Positions 21,395 through 29,691 are shown, counted from the stretch's first letter. The stretch: 64,000 nt of DNA from Sorangium cellulosum (GCF_004135735.1 NZ_CP012670.1:4423501-4487500), one strand, 5' to 3'. Made by a program: numbers and translations. The notes: generated by a model from the sequence alone, not told the origin.

Positions 21395-21513
21395 GGCGGG
21401 GTGGCGCGGCGCCGGGGGCTCCCCTCCGGGGCTTGCGCTCCGGCGAGCCCCTGTCGTGGCTCGCCTGCACTCCAGCCCCTCCGGGGAGCCCCCCGGCGCC
21501 GCGCCACCCCGCC
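21395..21513. repeat. 119-bp nested inverted repeat between convergent genes
   Basis: The left arm 21395-21433 starts GGCGGGGTGGCGCGGCGCCG and pairs with the right arm 21474-21513, almost perfect over ~39 nt (one extra G and a short mismatch). Inside it a second hairpin forms from GGCGAGCC / GGCTCGCC. It fills nearly all the space between the stops at 21364 and 21529. It could act as a bidirectional terminator or be a palindromic repeat element. It is much longer than an ordinary intrinsic terminator. Confidence 0.75.
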
Positions 21514-21528
21514 AGGCCGCCGGGAGGG

Positions 21529-22110
21529 TCAGCGCGGCCGCTTCTTGGAGGGCTTCCGGGCCGGCTTCCAGATGAGCTCGAGCGTCACGTCGACGACGCC
21601 CTCCTTGATGAGCCCGAGCCGCTCGGCGGCCTTGCGCGAGAGATCGATGACCCGGCCGCGCTTGAACGGGCCGCGGTCGTTGATCCGCACGCGCACGCGG
21701 CGCCCGTCCCGGCGGACGACATCGACGAGCGTACCGAACGGCAACGTCCGGTGCGCGGCGGTCATCGCGCGCGGGTTGTACGGCTCGCCGCTCGCCGTGG
21801 CGCGCCCGGTGAACTTGTCGGCGTAGTACGTCGCGCGCCCGCGCTGGATCGGGACCCCCTTCGTCGCGCGCCGGGCGCTCGCGGGCGCGATCGGCGTCGA
21901 GATGCGGCGCTCGTCCTCGTCCGCCTCGTCGTCGCCTCGCTCCGGCGGCGCCGGGCTCGACTCGGGGACGAGCCTGGCGGGCGCGGGCACGTGAGCGGCG
22001 TCGTCGCCCGTCCGGGGCGCGACGGGCTGGTGCGCGGAGCAGGAGGAGATGCAGAGGAGAATCAAGGCCAGCGCCCGCGCCGCGCCATGGCGTCTCTCCA
22101 GCGCCGTCAT
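21529..22110 (-). CDS. rlpA: RlpA-like septal/cell-wall lipoprotein (double-psi beta-barrel)
   Basis: 193 residues. The signal peptide ends in a lipobox (LCISSC25). A Pro/acidic linker then leads to the DPBB domain at about 98-182: GRATYYADKFTGRATASGE, MTAAHRTLPFGTLVDVV, VRINDRGPFKRGRVIDLSRKAAE. RlpA proteins cleave denuded peptidoglycan glycan strands in some bacteria; the conserved Asp of NDRGPF is present. There is no C-terminal SPOR domain, so septal targeting must be indirect if it occurs. It overlaps the upstream gene by 4 nt (ATGA), indicating translational coupling. Confidence 0.92.
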   Translation of the reverse strand: MTALERRHGAARALALILLCISSCSAHQPVAPRTGDDAAHVPAPARLVPESSPAPPERGDDEADEDERRISTPIAPASARRATKGVPIQRGRATYYADKFTGRATASGEPYNPRAMTAAHRTLPFGTLVDVVRRDGRRVRVRINDRGPFKRGRVIDLSRKAAERLGLIKEGVVDVTLELIWKPARKPSKKRPR

Positions 22111-22652
22111 GTCGCCTCGGGCGCGGCGCGGTCGGCCGACGAGGGATCGAGCTCGGCCGCGGGCGGGGTCACAGCGGCGACCAGCGAGAGGGCGGCGGGC
22201 TCGCTCGCGTCGCCGCCGGCGGGCAGCGCGGCCGCGGGCGCCGCCTTGGACCGCACGAACCGGGCCAGCCCGCGGAACGGCACGCCGGTCGGGCAGATCC
22301 GCTCCTTCTCGGCGAGGACCTCGTCCGGCACGTGCGCGAGGGCGAGCGCCGCGGCGTCGAAGTCCGGCATGCTCCGCGACGACGCGAGCACCACGGCCAT
22401 GAGCCCTGGGTACGCCCCCCGGGAGGCGGCGATGCGCTCGGCCTCGCCGAGGTCGCAGCGCCCGCACGCGATGCAGCGGGAGAAGCCGGGCAGCGCGGCG
22501 CGCTCGGCGGGCGAGAGCGCCGGCAGGCGATCGGCGTCGTAGTTCTCGTGGAAGAGCGCGAGCCCGCTCGGGCCGTCGAAGAGGCGGCGCACCGCCACCT
22601 TGAGGAGGGACCACGCGAGGACCGCGAGCGCGAGAGCACGACCGGAGAGCAC
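22107..22652 (-). CDS. Membrane-anchored 4Fe-4S protein
   Basis: 181 residues from a GTG (22652) that gives MLSGRALALAVLAWSLLKVA. Open frame continues far upstream but is antisense shadow of another gene. One hydrophobic segment lies at 4-20. The cluster motif is CIACGRC (C-x2-C-x2-C) followed ~45 residues later by ICPTGVPF, consistent with one [4Fe-4S] cluster with a distant fourth Cys. It resembles the cluster-binding end of HdrC/ferredoxin-like proteins but has no second cluster. The C-terminal ~60 residues are Ala/Pro-rich. It overlaps rlpA by 4 nt. The pairing of a redox protein with RlpA is unexplained. Confidence 0.72.
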   Translation of the reverse strand: MLSGRALALAVLAWSLLKVAVRRLFDGPSGLALFHENYDADRLPALSPAERAALPGFSRCIACGRCDLGEAERIAASRGAYPGLMAVVLASSRSMPDFDAAALALAHVPDEVLAEKERICPTGVPFRGLARFVRSKAAPAAALPAGGDASEPAALSLVAAVTPPAAELDPSSADRAAPEAT

Positions 22653-23324
22653 CTTCGGTCCATAACCCGAAACAGGCCCGCGCGCAGAGCCCGATGCGCA
22701 GGGGTCGCCGGAGCCAGGCCGCGCCGGGCGCACGGATGGCTGGATCTTTCCTCCCGGAAGGGACCTGGCCGCCGCGCGGCGGAGGGCACGGCATGGCGCA
22801 CATCGGCGCCCTCCCCCGCTCCGCCATGCGGCGCACGATCGCGATGCGTCGCCGGAGCGACCGGGCGCATCCCCGGGCGCCCGGTCTCCGGGTCCCGGTC
22901 TCCATCTCGAGGATTGAATACTGCCCCGGCGCCGAGCAACGGAGTCCGACAGGCGCTGCGAGCACGAGACTCGAGCGTCCACAACGATGTCCGTCCGCCG
23001 GCGTTCGTCCTGGCCGTTCACGGGCCCTGCCCTGGCGCTACCGCGGAAAGTCGGACCGAGAGGCGAACCGCCATGACGCCAAGGGCGCCAAGAAACCAGG
23101 GAAGTGGAAGAAAAAAATGGAGGGACAACCCTTCCCCTCTCTTCTTGGCGTCGTTGGCGCCATGGCGGCTCTTCTGCTGATCCGGGGCAACTTCCCGCAG
23201 TCGTAACTCCCCTTCTCCCGGAAAGGATGTCGTCGACACGCCACGCCCCGAGGAGCCGACAGGCAGCCTGTCTCCTCGAAGAGACGACTGAATACCACGC
23301 CGGCGCCCAGCAACAGAGCCCGGC
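22653..23324. other. Repeat-bearing intergenic region
   Basis: 672 bases without a supported gene. It contains the palindromic element at 23042-23200. It also has an imperfect duplication: 22915-22948 and 23289-23322 match at 28 of 34 positions (TGAATAC ... GGCGCC ... AGCAAC). The second copy ends two bases before the ATG at 23325, so the first copy may mark a duplicated or displaced gene start. Confidence 0.55.
23042..23200. repeat. Dispersed palindromic element, long copy
   Basis: The outer parts match the element at 47151-47219: left block CCGAGAGGCGAACCGCCATG and right block CCGGGGCAACTTCCCGCAG, in the same order. Between them lies an ~85-nt insert that is itself inverted-repeat-like (GACGCCAAGGGCGCCAAGAA against CTTCTTGGCGTCGTTGGCGC) with an A-rich/T-C-rich core. 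Small nested palindromes of this form without a protein suggest a MITE- or REP-like element. Confidence 0.7.
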
Positions 23325-24728
23325 ATGTTCTTCGAGGTCCTGTCGCACGCCGCGCTCCACATCCGCTCCTCCGGAGTCTCGCTGATCACGGACCCCTGGC
23401 TCGTCGGCAGCACGGACTGGCGTTCGTGGTGGAACTACCCTCCTCCCAGGAGAGACGTCGTGGACGCGCTGCGCCCGGACTTCATCTACCTGACCCATAT
23501 CCACTGGGATCATTTCCAGGGGCCGTCGCTCCGCAAGCTCGGCAAGGGGACGCCGGTCATCATCCCGCGCGGCCCCCACGACCGGATGAAGCGCGATCTC
23601 CTCGCCATGGGGTTCAAGGACATCATCGAGCTCGATCACGGCGAGACGTTCCGTATCCACCGCGACTTCGCGGCGACGAGCTACCATTTCGGCCCGTTCC
23701 TCGACAGCGCCCTCGTCGTGGAGGCGGAGGGGGTCACCCTCTTCAACGCGAACGACGCCAAGCTCATGGGCGCGCCGCTCCAGCAGGTCCTCGCGCGCCA
23801 CCCCCGCATCGATTTCGTCTTCCGCAGCCACAGCTCGGCGAACGGCCGCCTCTGTTACGAGGTGGTCGACGCCGCCGGCGCGCCCGTCGACGACATCGAG
23901 GGCTACATCGCCGGCTTCGCGAAATTCGTGAGGCGCACCGGCGCGCGCTACGCCGTCCCGTTCGCCAGCAACCATTGCTTCCTTCACAGGGACGTCTTCG
24001 CGCTCAACACCACCATCCAGACGCCGAGGATGGTGGAGGATCATTTCCGCAAGCACGGGATCACGTCCCCCGCGCTCAAGGTCATGCTGTCGGGCGATTC
24101 GTGGTCCACGGACGCAGGCTTCTCGATATCGGCCGAGGCGGCGCGCTACTTCGACGATCGGACGGCCATGCTCGAGCGATGTCGCGACGAGAACAGGGAC
24201 AAGCTCGAGAAGTTCTACGCCCTCGAGGCGCGCACGCGGCTCTCGAGGGACGACCTCGACAAATACTTCTCCGCCTTCGCGGCCGTGATCCCCGCGGTCC
24301 TCCGCCGCCTGTTCCGCGGCCGGCCGATCACGTACGCCCTCGATGGCGCTGAGCGCTACGTCTTCGAGGTCGACCTCGATCGGGGCGCGGTCGAGCAGCG
24401 GCGCGAGCCGAGGGAGACGGCCGAGGGGCCGCTGGAGATCCACACCTCGGCGTTCATCCTGCGCCAGTGCATGGCGCTCGACCTGTTCTGCCATCTGCCC
24501 ATCAGCAAGCGCGTGCGCTACCGGGTGAGCAAGAGGACGAGGCGGTACATCCAGGTCCTCAACTACCTCTTCAACCTGGTGGAGTACGGGTGGCTGCCGC
24601 TCGACCGCTCCCTGCGCCTCTCGACCGCGAGGCAGCTCGCGCCGAGGTGGCGGGAGGGCCTGCTCATGGCGCAGCTGCTGAGGGACGTGGCGCTCGGCCG
24701 CGGCCTCTCCGTGGCGCGCTATCTCTGA
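23325..24728 (+). CDS. MBL-fold metallo-hydrolase (UlaG/CMAH-like)
   Basis: 467 residues. The N-terminal ~260 residues are a metallo-beta-lactamase fold: SLITDPWL, then the metal motif THIHWDHFQ (HxHxDH), then HGETFRIHRDFAATSYHFG and FNANDAKLM. The arrangement is closest in my recognition to UlaG-like and CMP-Neu5Ac-hydroxylase-like MBL proteins that lack the Rieske domain. The C-terminal ~190 residues are helical and unrecognised (YKKxRYRVSKRTRRYIQVLNYLFN-like basic stretch near 415-440). No signal peptide. The substrate is unknown. The ATG lacks a strong Shine-Dalgarno sequence. The gene stands alone on its strand. Confidence 0.86.
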   Translation: MFFEVLSHAALHIRSSGVSLITDPWLVGSTDWRSWWNYPPPRRDVVDALRPDFIYLTHIHWDHFQGPSLRKLGKGTPVIIPRGPHDRMKRDLLAMGFKDIIELDHGETFRIHRDFAATSYHFGPFLDSALVVEAEGVTLFNANDAKLMGAPLQQVLARHPRIDFVFRSHSSANGRLCYEVVDAAGAPVDDIEGYIAGFAKFVRRTGARYAVPFASNHCFLHRDVFALNTTIQTPRMVEDHFRKHGITSPALKVMLSGDSWSTDAGFSISAEAARYFDDRTAMLERCRDENRDKLEKFYALEARTRLSRDDLDKYFSAFAAVIPAVLRRLFRGRPITYALDGAERYVFEVDLDRGAVEQRREPRETAEGPLEIHTSAFILRQCMALDLFCHLPISKRVRYRVSKRTRRYIQVLNYLFNLVEYGWLPLDRSLRLSTARQLAPRWREGLLMAQLLRDVALGRGLSVARYL

Positions 24729-24794
24729 CCGCCGCTCCCCCGAGGAGGCCCACGGCCGGCGGCGCGGCGCGCCGGTTCGCGGCGCACGCTCGTG

Positions 24795-24880
24795 AACGGC
24801 GCCCGGGGTGCGGGGCGCCCGGAACGGCGCCCTGAGGCGGGGCGCCCGGAACGGCGCCCGGAGGCGGGGCGCCCGGCGCC
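24795..24880. repeat. 27-bp tandem repeat, about 3 copies
   Basis: The unit starts GCGGGGCGCCCGGAACGGCG; copies lie at 24810-24836 and 24837-24863 with partial copies on both sides. Each has palindromic GGGCGCCC and GGCGCC cores. It sits between the stops of two convergent genes (24728 and 24894) and may help terminate both. Confidence 0.7.
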
Positions 24881-24893
24881 TCGCGCGCGGGCC

Positions 24894-25568
24894 TCACGGG
24901 GGATCGAGGAACGTCACCTCGCCCGTCTCCAGGGCGTACTCGGCGCCCACGATGCGCATCCCCTCCTCCGCGCACAGCCGCTCGATCAGGCGGCTGCCGT
25001 GCCGGAGGTGATCGCACGAGTTTCGCACGTTGGCGCGCACCGCCTGGCGCATCAGGGCATCCCTCGCGCACTCCCGCCCGGCGGCGCTCACCACCGTCTC
25101 CACGGGGCTCCGGCAGCGCTCGACGATGTCACGGATGTTGTCGGTGAGGACCTCGCCCTCTCCTTCGCCGAGCACGTCGTCGAGCGTGGACTTGATGGCC
25201 CCGCAGCGCGTGTGGCCCATCACCACCGCGAGGCGGGTCCCGAAGGCGGCGGCGGCGAACTCCACGCTGCCGACCAGCGAGGGGGCCACCACGTTGCCCG
25301 CCACCCGGATGACGAACAGGTCGCCGAGCCCCTGGTCGAAGATGATCTCCGCCGGCACCCGTGAGTCCGAGCAGGAGAGGATGATGGCAAAGGGGCGTTG
25401 CCCCTCGACGAGCGCGGCCCGGGCCGCCGGCCCAATCGCGATGTGCTCGCTCCGTGTGTTGTCCACGAAGCGTCGGTTGCCCTCCATGAGCCGCCGCAAG
25501 GCGTGCTCGGCCGAAACGATCGGGATCTCTGGGCCTGCGCTGGTCCTGTGCGAGTCTCTCGTCACCAT
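24894..25568 (-). CDS. Beta-class carbonic anhydrase
   Basis: 224 residues with the full beta-CA signature. Cys66-x-Asp68-x-Arg70 (SCSDSR) and His119-x2-Cys122 (GHTRCGA) supply the zinc ligands and the Asp-Arg dyad; NRRFV and GNVV are also typical. The enzyme interconverts CO2 and bicarbonate. It is cytosolic, with no signal peptide. Length is normal for the family. It is transcribed divergently from the bestrophin gene, with 109 nt between starts. A shared regulatory region and joint work on bicarbonate are plausible. Confidence 0.96.
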   Translation of the reverse strand: MVTRDSHRTSAGPEIPIVSAEHALRRLMEGNRRFVDNTRSEHIAIGPAARAALVEGQRPFAIILSCSDSRVPAEIIFDQGLGDLFVIRVAGNVVAPSLVGSVEFAAAAFGTRLAVVMGHTRCGAIKSTLDDVLGEGEGEVLTDNIRDIVERCRSPVETVVSAAGRECARDALMRQAVRANVRNSCDHLRHGSRLIERLCAEEGMRIVGAEYALETGEVTFLDPP

Positions 25569-25677
25569 ACTCCCGGCGCTCCATGGTCGAACGGGCCGCG
25601 GACGTCAAGGCAGGCGCCCTGCCTGTCGTCCTCGCGGGCTTGTGGGGCGAAGGCGCGCCCCTTACGTGGAGACGGCG

Positions 25678-26670
25678 ATGACGTGCCCCGCGTCCGACGC
25701 CGCTTCGCCCGTTCGCCCGTCGCGCTCCCCCGAGCAACGAGATTCGCGGCGATTCTGGAGCGATGCGCTCGCCTGGCGCGGCGCGGTGACCCCGGTGGTG
25801 CTGCCGCGGGTGCTCGGCTTCGGCCTGTACGGCCTCGCGGTGGGCCTCGCGCACGAGGCGCTCGGCTGGCAGGGGCTGGAGGCTGGCCCGGTGCACTTCA
25901 CCGGAGGTTTTTTGGCGCTGCTCCTCGTGCTGCGCACCAACGCCGGTTACGAGCGCTGGTGGGAGGCCCGCAAGCTGTGGGGCGGCATCGTCAATCAATC
26001 GCGCAACCTGGCCGTGGCCGGGCTGGCCTACGGCCCCGCGGACGAGGTCTGGCGGCAGCGCTTCGTACGCTGGTCCGCGGCGTTCCCCGCCGTGGCGCGG
26101 CGGAGCCTCCGCGGCGAGCGGGAGCTGCCCGACGTGGCGGCGCTGCTGCAGAGCCCCGAGGAGGCGGCGCGGCTCGCGCGCGCGGGGCACATGCCGTCCG
26201 CGGTCTCGCTCCGCCTCGGCGCGCTGCTGCGCGAGGCGCTCGAGCGCGGCGCCATGCCCTCCATGGCGTTCTACTCCGCCGAGTACGAGCGGGCGCGCCT
26301 CATCGATCACGTGGGCGGCTGCGAGCGCATCCTCAAGACGCCCATGCCGCGCGTCCACACCATCAAGCTGCGGCGCTTCCTCGTCCTCTACCTGCTCGTG
26401 CTGCCGCCGGCGGTGGCGGGGCAGCTCTGGTGGACCCCCGCGCTGGTGACGATCCTCGTGGCCTATCCGCTGCTCGCGATCGATCAGATCGCCGTCGAGC
26501 TGGAGAACCCGTTCTCCAAGCGCAACCTCAGCCACCTGCCGCTCGAGGACATCTGCAGCACCGTCGAGGCGAACCTGCTCGATCTGCTCGGCCCGGAAGG
26601 TGGCCGCCCCGAGGCGCCGTCTCCTCCCGCCGCGGGCGGCCCGCTCACGGGCGGACACGCCCTCCCATGA
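25678..26670 (+). CDS. Bestrophin-family anion channel (YneE/UPF0187)
   Basis: 330 residues. The bestrophin signatures are RTNAGYERWWEARKLWGGIV and, near the C terminus, VELENPFSKRNLSHLPLEDI (the ENPF calcium-clasp region of animal bestrophins). Four hydrophobic segments are present (VVLPRVLGFGLYGLAV, FTGGFLALLLVL, FLVLYLLVLPPAVAG, ALVTILVAYPLLAI). Bestrophins are pentameric channels, mostly for anions including bicarbonate; some bacterial members pass cations. The Pro/Gly-rich last 30 residues are probably disordered. The head-to-head arrangement with carbonic anhydrase supports an anion/bicarbonate role here, which is inference. Confidence 0.92.
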   Translation: MTCPASDAASPVRPSRSPEQRDSRRFWSDALAWRGAVTPVVLPRVLGFGLYGLAVGLAHEALGWQGLEAGPVHFTGGFLALLLVLRTNAGYERWWEARKLWGGIVNQSRNLAVAGLAYGPADEVWRQRFVRWSAAFPAVARRSLRGERELPDVAALLQSPEEAARLARAGHMPSAVSLRLGALLREALERGAMPSMAFYSAEYERARLIDHVGGCERILKTPMPRVHTIKLRRFLVLYLLVLPPAVAGQLWWTPALVTILVAYPLLAIDQIAVELENPFSKRNLSHLPLEDICSTVEANLLDLLGPEGGRPEAPSPPAAGGPLTGGHALP

Positions 26671-26693
26671 CATGCCGCGGCACGCGCCCGCCG

Positions 26694-26742
26694 CGCGATT
26701 GCCGTGCCCGCCGCGCGATTGCCGCGCGATTGCGGCGCTGAC
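26694..26742. repeat. Short direct repeats of CGCGCGATTGCCG
   Basis: The block GCCGCGCGATTGCCG occurs twice and a shorter copy CGCGCGATTGCGG follows, just after the bestrophin stop. Function unknown; perhaps slippage-derived. Confidence 0.5.
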
Positions 26743-26798
26743 CCGTGTCACCCGGGGCACGCGGCGCGAGCGCCTCGCGCAGCCCCCGTCGCTTTTCC

Positions 26799-26826
26799 TT
26801 GCAAAAGTTTGAGGTCAAACTAAATT
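26799..26826 (+). promoter_or_regulatory. Sigma-70-like promoter with an operator in its spacer
   Basis: TTGCAA (26799-26804) and TAAATT (26821-26826) are 16 nt apart. The perfect inverted repeat GTTTGA-GG-TCAAAC (26807-26820) fills the spacer. The block is conspicuously AT-rich against the surroundings and lies 57 nt before the ATG at 26884. A repressor or MerR-type activator binding between -35 and -10 is the natural reading. Confidence 0.6.
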
Positions 26827-26883
26827 CTAACCTCCACATCGCGGATGACACTGGGGAGGATGGAGGTCCGTTTGGGAGCCAGC

Positions 26884-28275
26884 ATGAATTTCAGGAAGCT
26901 CAAGATCTATGAGGGACGGGACATCGATGATGTCCGGCAGCTCGCTGGGCTGAGCGAGCGCGATCGCGCTGCCATGAAGGCGGTGGCGGCCGTGTTGCCG
27001 TTCCGGGTCAACGATCATGTCCTCGAGGAGCTGATCGACTGGGACGCGGTGCCCGACGATCCGATATATCAGCTCACGTTCCCGCAGCCGGGCATGCTCG
27101 CGCCGGGCGATCTGCAGCGCATGATGGGCCTCATGAGCGCGGGCGCGTCCCCGGCGCAGATCAGGGCGGCCGCGCGCGAGATCCAGATGCGGCTCAACCC
27201 GCACCCGGCGGGGCAGATGGAGCTCAACGTGCCGCGGCTCGACGGCCAGCCGCTCAGGGGCATGCAGCACAAGTACCGGGAGACGGTGCTCTTCTTCCCC
27301 GCGCAGGGGCAGACCTGCCACGCCTACTGCACCTATTGCTTCCGGTGGCCGCAGTTCGTGGGCCTCGACGACGAGATGAAGTTCGCCAGCCGCGAGGCCG
27401 AGACGCTGCTCGCCTACCTGCGCGCTCACCCGGAGGTCACGAACGTCCTCTTCACCGGCGGCGATCCGCTGCTGATGAAGACCGCCGTGCTGCGCCGCTA
27501 CATCGAGCCGCTGCTCCGCGCCCGGCTGCCTCACCTCGTCAGCATCCGGATCGGCACCAAGGCGCCGGCGTACTGGCCCCACCGGTTCGTCACGGACGCG
27601 GACGCCGACGATCTGCTCCGCCTCTTCGAGGAGATCCGGGCGGCCGGGATGCACATCGCCCTGATGGCGCACTTCAGCCACCCGCGCGAGCTCGAGCCGC
27701 CCATCGCAGAGGAGGCCGTCCGCCGCATCCGGAGCACCGGGGCCGTGGTGCGGTGCCAGGCGCCGCTCATCCGGCACGTCAACGACGACCCCACGGCGTG
27801 GGCGACGATGTGGGCCGCGCAGGTGCGCCTCGGCGCCGTGCCCTACTACATGTTCGTCGAGCGGGACACCGGGGCGCGCGGCTACTTCGAGGTGCCGCTC
27901 GCGCGGGCGGCCGAGATCTTCCGGGTCGCTTACCGGAGCGTCTCCGGCCTCGCCAGGACGGTGCGCGGGCCGTCGATGAGCGCCACGCCCGGCAAGGTGC
28001 TCATCCACGGCGTGGCCCGGGTGGGCTCCCAGCAGGCCTTCGTCTTGCAGATGCTCCAGGCGCGCGACCCCGAGTGGGTCGGCCGGCCGTTCTTCGCCGC
28101 CTACGACCCGGCCGCCACGTGGTTCGATCAGCTCCGGCCGCTGGCCGGCGACGACGAGTTCTTCTTCGAGCGAGAGCTCCAGGCGATGAAGCGGGAACGG
28201 CGATCGCGCGACCTGGCCCGCCGGAGCCTCCCGGTCTTCGGCGTGCCCCCGCTGCCCCACGCCGCGGTGAGCTGA
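26884..28275 (+). CDS. KamA-family radical SAM aminomutase
   Basis: 463 residues from the ATG giving MNFRKLKIYEGR; ATGs 24 and 39 nt upstream are also in frame. The radical-SAM cluster motif is CHAYCTYCFRW (C-x3-C-x2-C). The flanking KYRETVLFFPAQGQTCH and NVLFTGGDPLLMKT are typical of the lysine 2,3-aminomutase/EpmB superfamily. A candidate PLP-lysine lies in ATPGKVLIHGV near residue 375. The family moves an alpha-amino group to the beta carbon of an amino acid using SAM and PLP. The substrate here is not evident; differences from true lysine 2,3-aminomutase around the cluster argue against a simple lysine call. The stop overlaps the next start by one base (TGATG), so it works with the aminotransferase. 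Confidence 0.88.
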   Translation: MNFRKLKIYEGRDIDDVRQLAGLSERDRAAMKAVAAVLPFRVNDHVLEELIDWDAVPDDPIYQLTFPQPGMLAPGDLQRMMGLMSAGASPAQIRAAAREIQMRLNPHPAGQMELNVPRLDGQPLRGMQHKYRETVLFFPAQGQTCHAYCTYCFRWPQFVGLDDEMKFASREAETLLAYLRAHPEVTNVLFTGGDPLLMKTAVLRRYIEPLLRARLPHLVSIRIGTKAPAYWPHRFVTDADADDLLRLFEEIRAAGMHIALMAHFSHPRELEPPIAEEAVRRIRSTGAVVRCQAPLIRHVNDDPTAWATMWAAQVRLGAVPYYMFVERDTGARGYFEVPLARAAEIFRVAYRSVSGLARTVRGPSMSATPGKVLIHGVARVGSQQAFVLQMLQARDPEWVGRPFFAAYDPAATWFDQLRPLAGDDEFFFERELQAMKRERRSRDLARRSLPVFGVPPLPHAAVS

Positions 28276-29594
28276 TGGGCCGCGAGATCCTCGCCGAGGC
28301 CTGCCTCACGCCGAGGTTGAGCGGGCTCGGCGTGTCCCCGACCGTGGCCATGAACGAGCTCTGCGACGAGCTCCGGAGCCGCGGCCGCACGATCGCCAAG
28401 CTCGGCCTGGGGCAGTCGCCCTTCGCCGTGCCGGCGCCGGTGGTCGCGGCGCTCGAGGCCAACGCCTGGCGCAAGGATTACCTCGCCGTCAAGGGGCTGC
28501 GCGCGCTGCGCGACGCGGTCGCCGACTACCACCGGCGCCGGCACGGCGTCGCCTGCTCCGGCGACGACGTGCTCATCGGCCCGGGCTCGAAGGAGCTGAT
28601 GTTCCTGCTGCAGGTGGTCTACCGCGGGGATCTCGTGATCCCCACGCCCGCGTGGGTCTCCTACGCGCCGCAGGCCCGGATCATCGGGCGCGAGGTCCAC
28701 CTCGTCCCCACCGACGCCGCGAGCGGCTGGCGCCTCCTGCCCGAGCAGCTCGAGGCGCTCTGCCGCGACACCCCGCATCGCCCGCGCGTCCTCATCCTGA
28801 ACTACCCGAGCAACCCGACCGGCGGCACGTACACGGCGCAGCAGATCGAGGCGCTCGGGGAGGTCGCGCGCGCCCACGGCATCATCGTGCTCTCCGACGA
28901 GATCTACGGCGAGCTGCACTTCGAGGGGCGCCACGCCTCGATCGCGCGCAGCTACCCCGAGGGCACGATCATCAGCAGCGGGCTCAGCAAGTGGTGCGGC
29001 GCCGGCGGCTGGCGCCTGGGCACGTTCACGTTCCCTGCGAAGCTCAGGTGGCTGCTCGACGCGATGGCCATCGTCGCGAGCGAGTCGTTCACGACCACGA
29101 GCGCCCCGATCCAGTACGCCGCGGTGCGCGCGTTCGAGGGCGGGCAGGAGATCGAGGACTACCTGCGGCGCGCGCGGCAGATCCTCGCGGCGCTCGCCCA
29201 GGCCGCGACGCGCACGCTGCGCGCCGCCGGCGTCCAGGTCGAGCCGGCCGCGGGCTCCTTCTACCTGTTCCCCGACTTCGCGCCGCTCGCGGGCGCGCTG
29301 CGCGCCCGCGGCGTAGAGACGAGCGACGCGCTCTGCGCCCGCCTGCTCACCGACGCCGGCGTCGCGCTCCTCCCCGGCAGCGCCTTCGGTCGGCCGCCGC
29401 AGGAGCTCACGGCGAGGATCGCGCTGGTCGATTTCGACGGCGCCCGCGCGATGGCCGGGCTCGCCGCGGCGCGGGACGGCGAGCCGCTGGGCGACGACTT
29501 CCTCCGCACCTACTGCTTCACGGTGATGGACGCCATCGAGCGGCTGTGCGCGTGGGCCCGCCCGGGCGCGGCGCCCGATCCGCGCTCCGCCTGA
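28275..29594 (+). CDS. Class I/II PLP-dependent aminotransferase
   Basis: 439 residues. Fold-type I aminotransferase motifs: LGLGQSPFAVP near the start, LILNYPSNPTGGTY, VLSDEIYGELHFEG, and the PLP-lysine segment SSGLSKWCGAGGWRLG. About 20 C-terminal residues beyond the usual end are Ala/Pro-rich. Translation starts at the ATG overlapping the upstream stop (TGATG), so it is produced together with the radical-SAM aminomutase. The pair may make or break down a beta-amino or keto acid, for example for a secondary metabolite; no further biosynthetic gene is adjacent. Confidence 0.9.
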   Translation: MGREILAEACLTPRLSGLGVSPTVAMNELCDELRSRGRTIAKLGLGQSPFAVPAPVVAALEANAWRKDYLAVKGLRALRDAVADYHRRRHGVACSGDDVLIGPGSKELMFLLQVVYRGDLVIPTPAWVSYAPQARIIGREVHLVPTDAASGWRLLPEQLEALCRDTPHRPRVLILNYPSNPTGGTYTAQQIEALGEVARAHGIIVLSDEIYGELHFEGRHASIARSYPEGTIISSGLSKWCGAGGWRLGTFTFPAKLRWLLDAMAIVASESFTTTSAPIQYAAVRAFEGGQEIEDYLRRARQILAALAQAATRTLRAAGVQVEPAAGSFYLFPDFAPLAGALRARGVETSDALCARLLTDAGVALLPGSAFGRPPQELTARIALVDFDGARAMAGLAAARDGEPLGDDFLRTYCFTVMDAIERLCAWARPGAAPDPRSA

Positions 29595-29691
29595 CGCCCG
29601 CGCCCCGGGCGCGGTCCCCTCGCTCCCTCTGGCGCTCGGCTCCCGCAAGGAGGATCGGCGGCCGTCGACCCTGTGGTATGAGCCGGGGCGG

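Noticed and set aside
22653..24494. Upstream continuation of the 4Fe-4S protein frame to 24494
   Set aside because: The extra ~600 codons are antisense to the MBL-fold gene and cross the palindromic element; only the last 181 residues look like protein.
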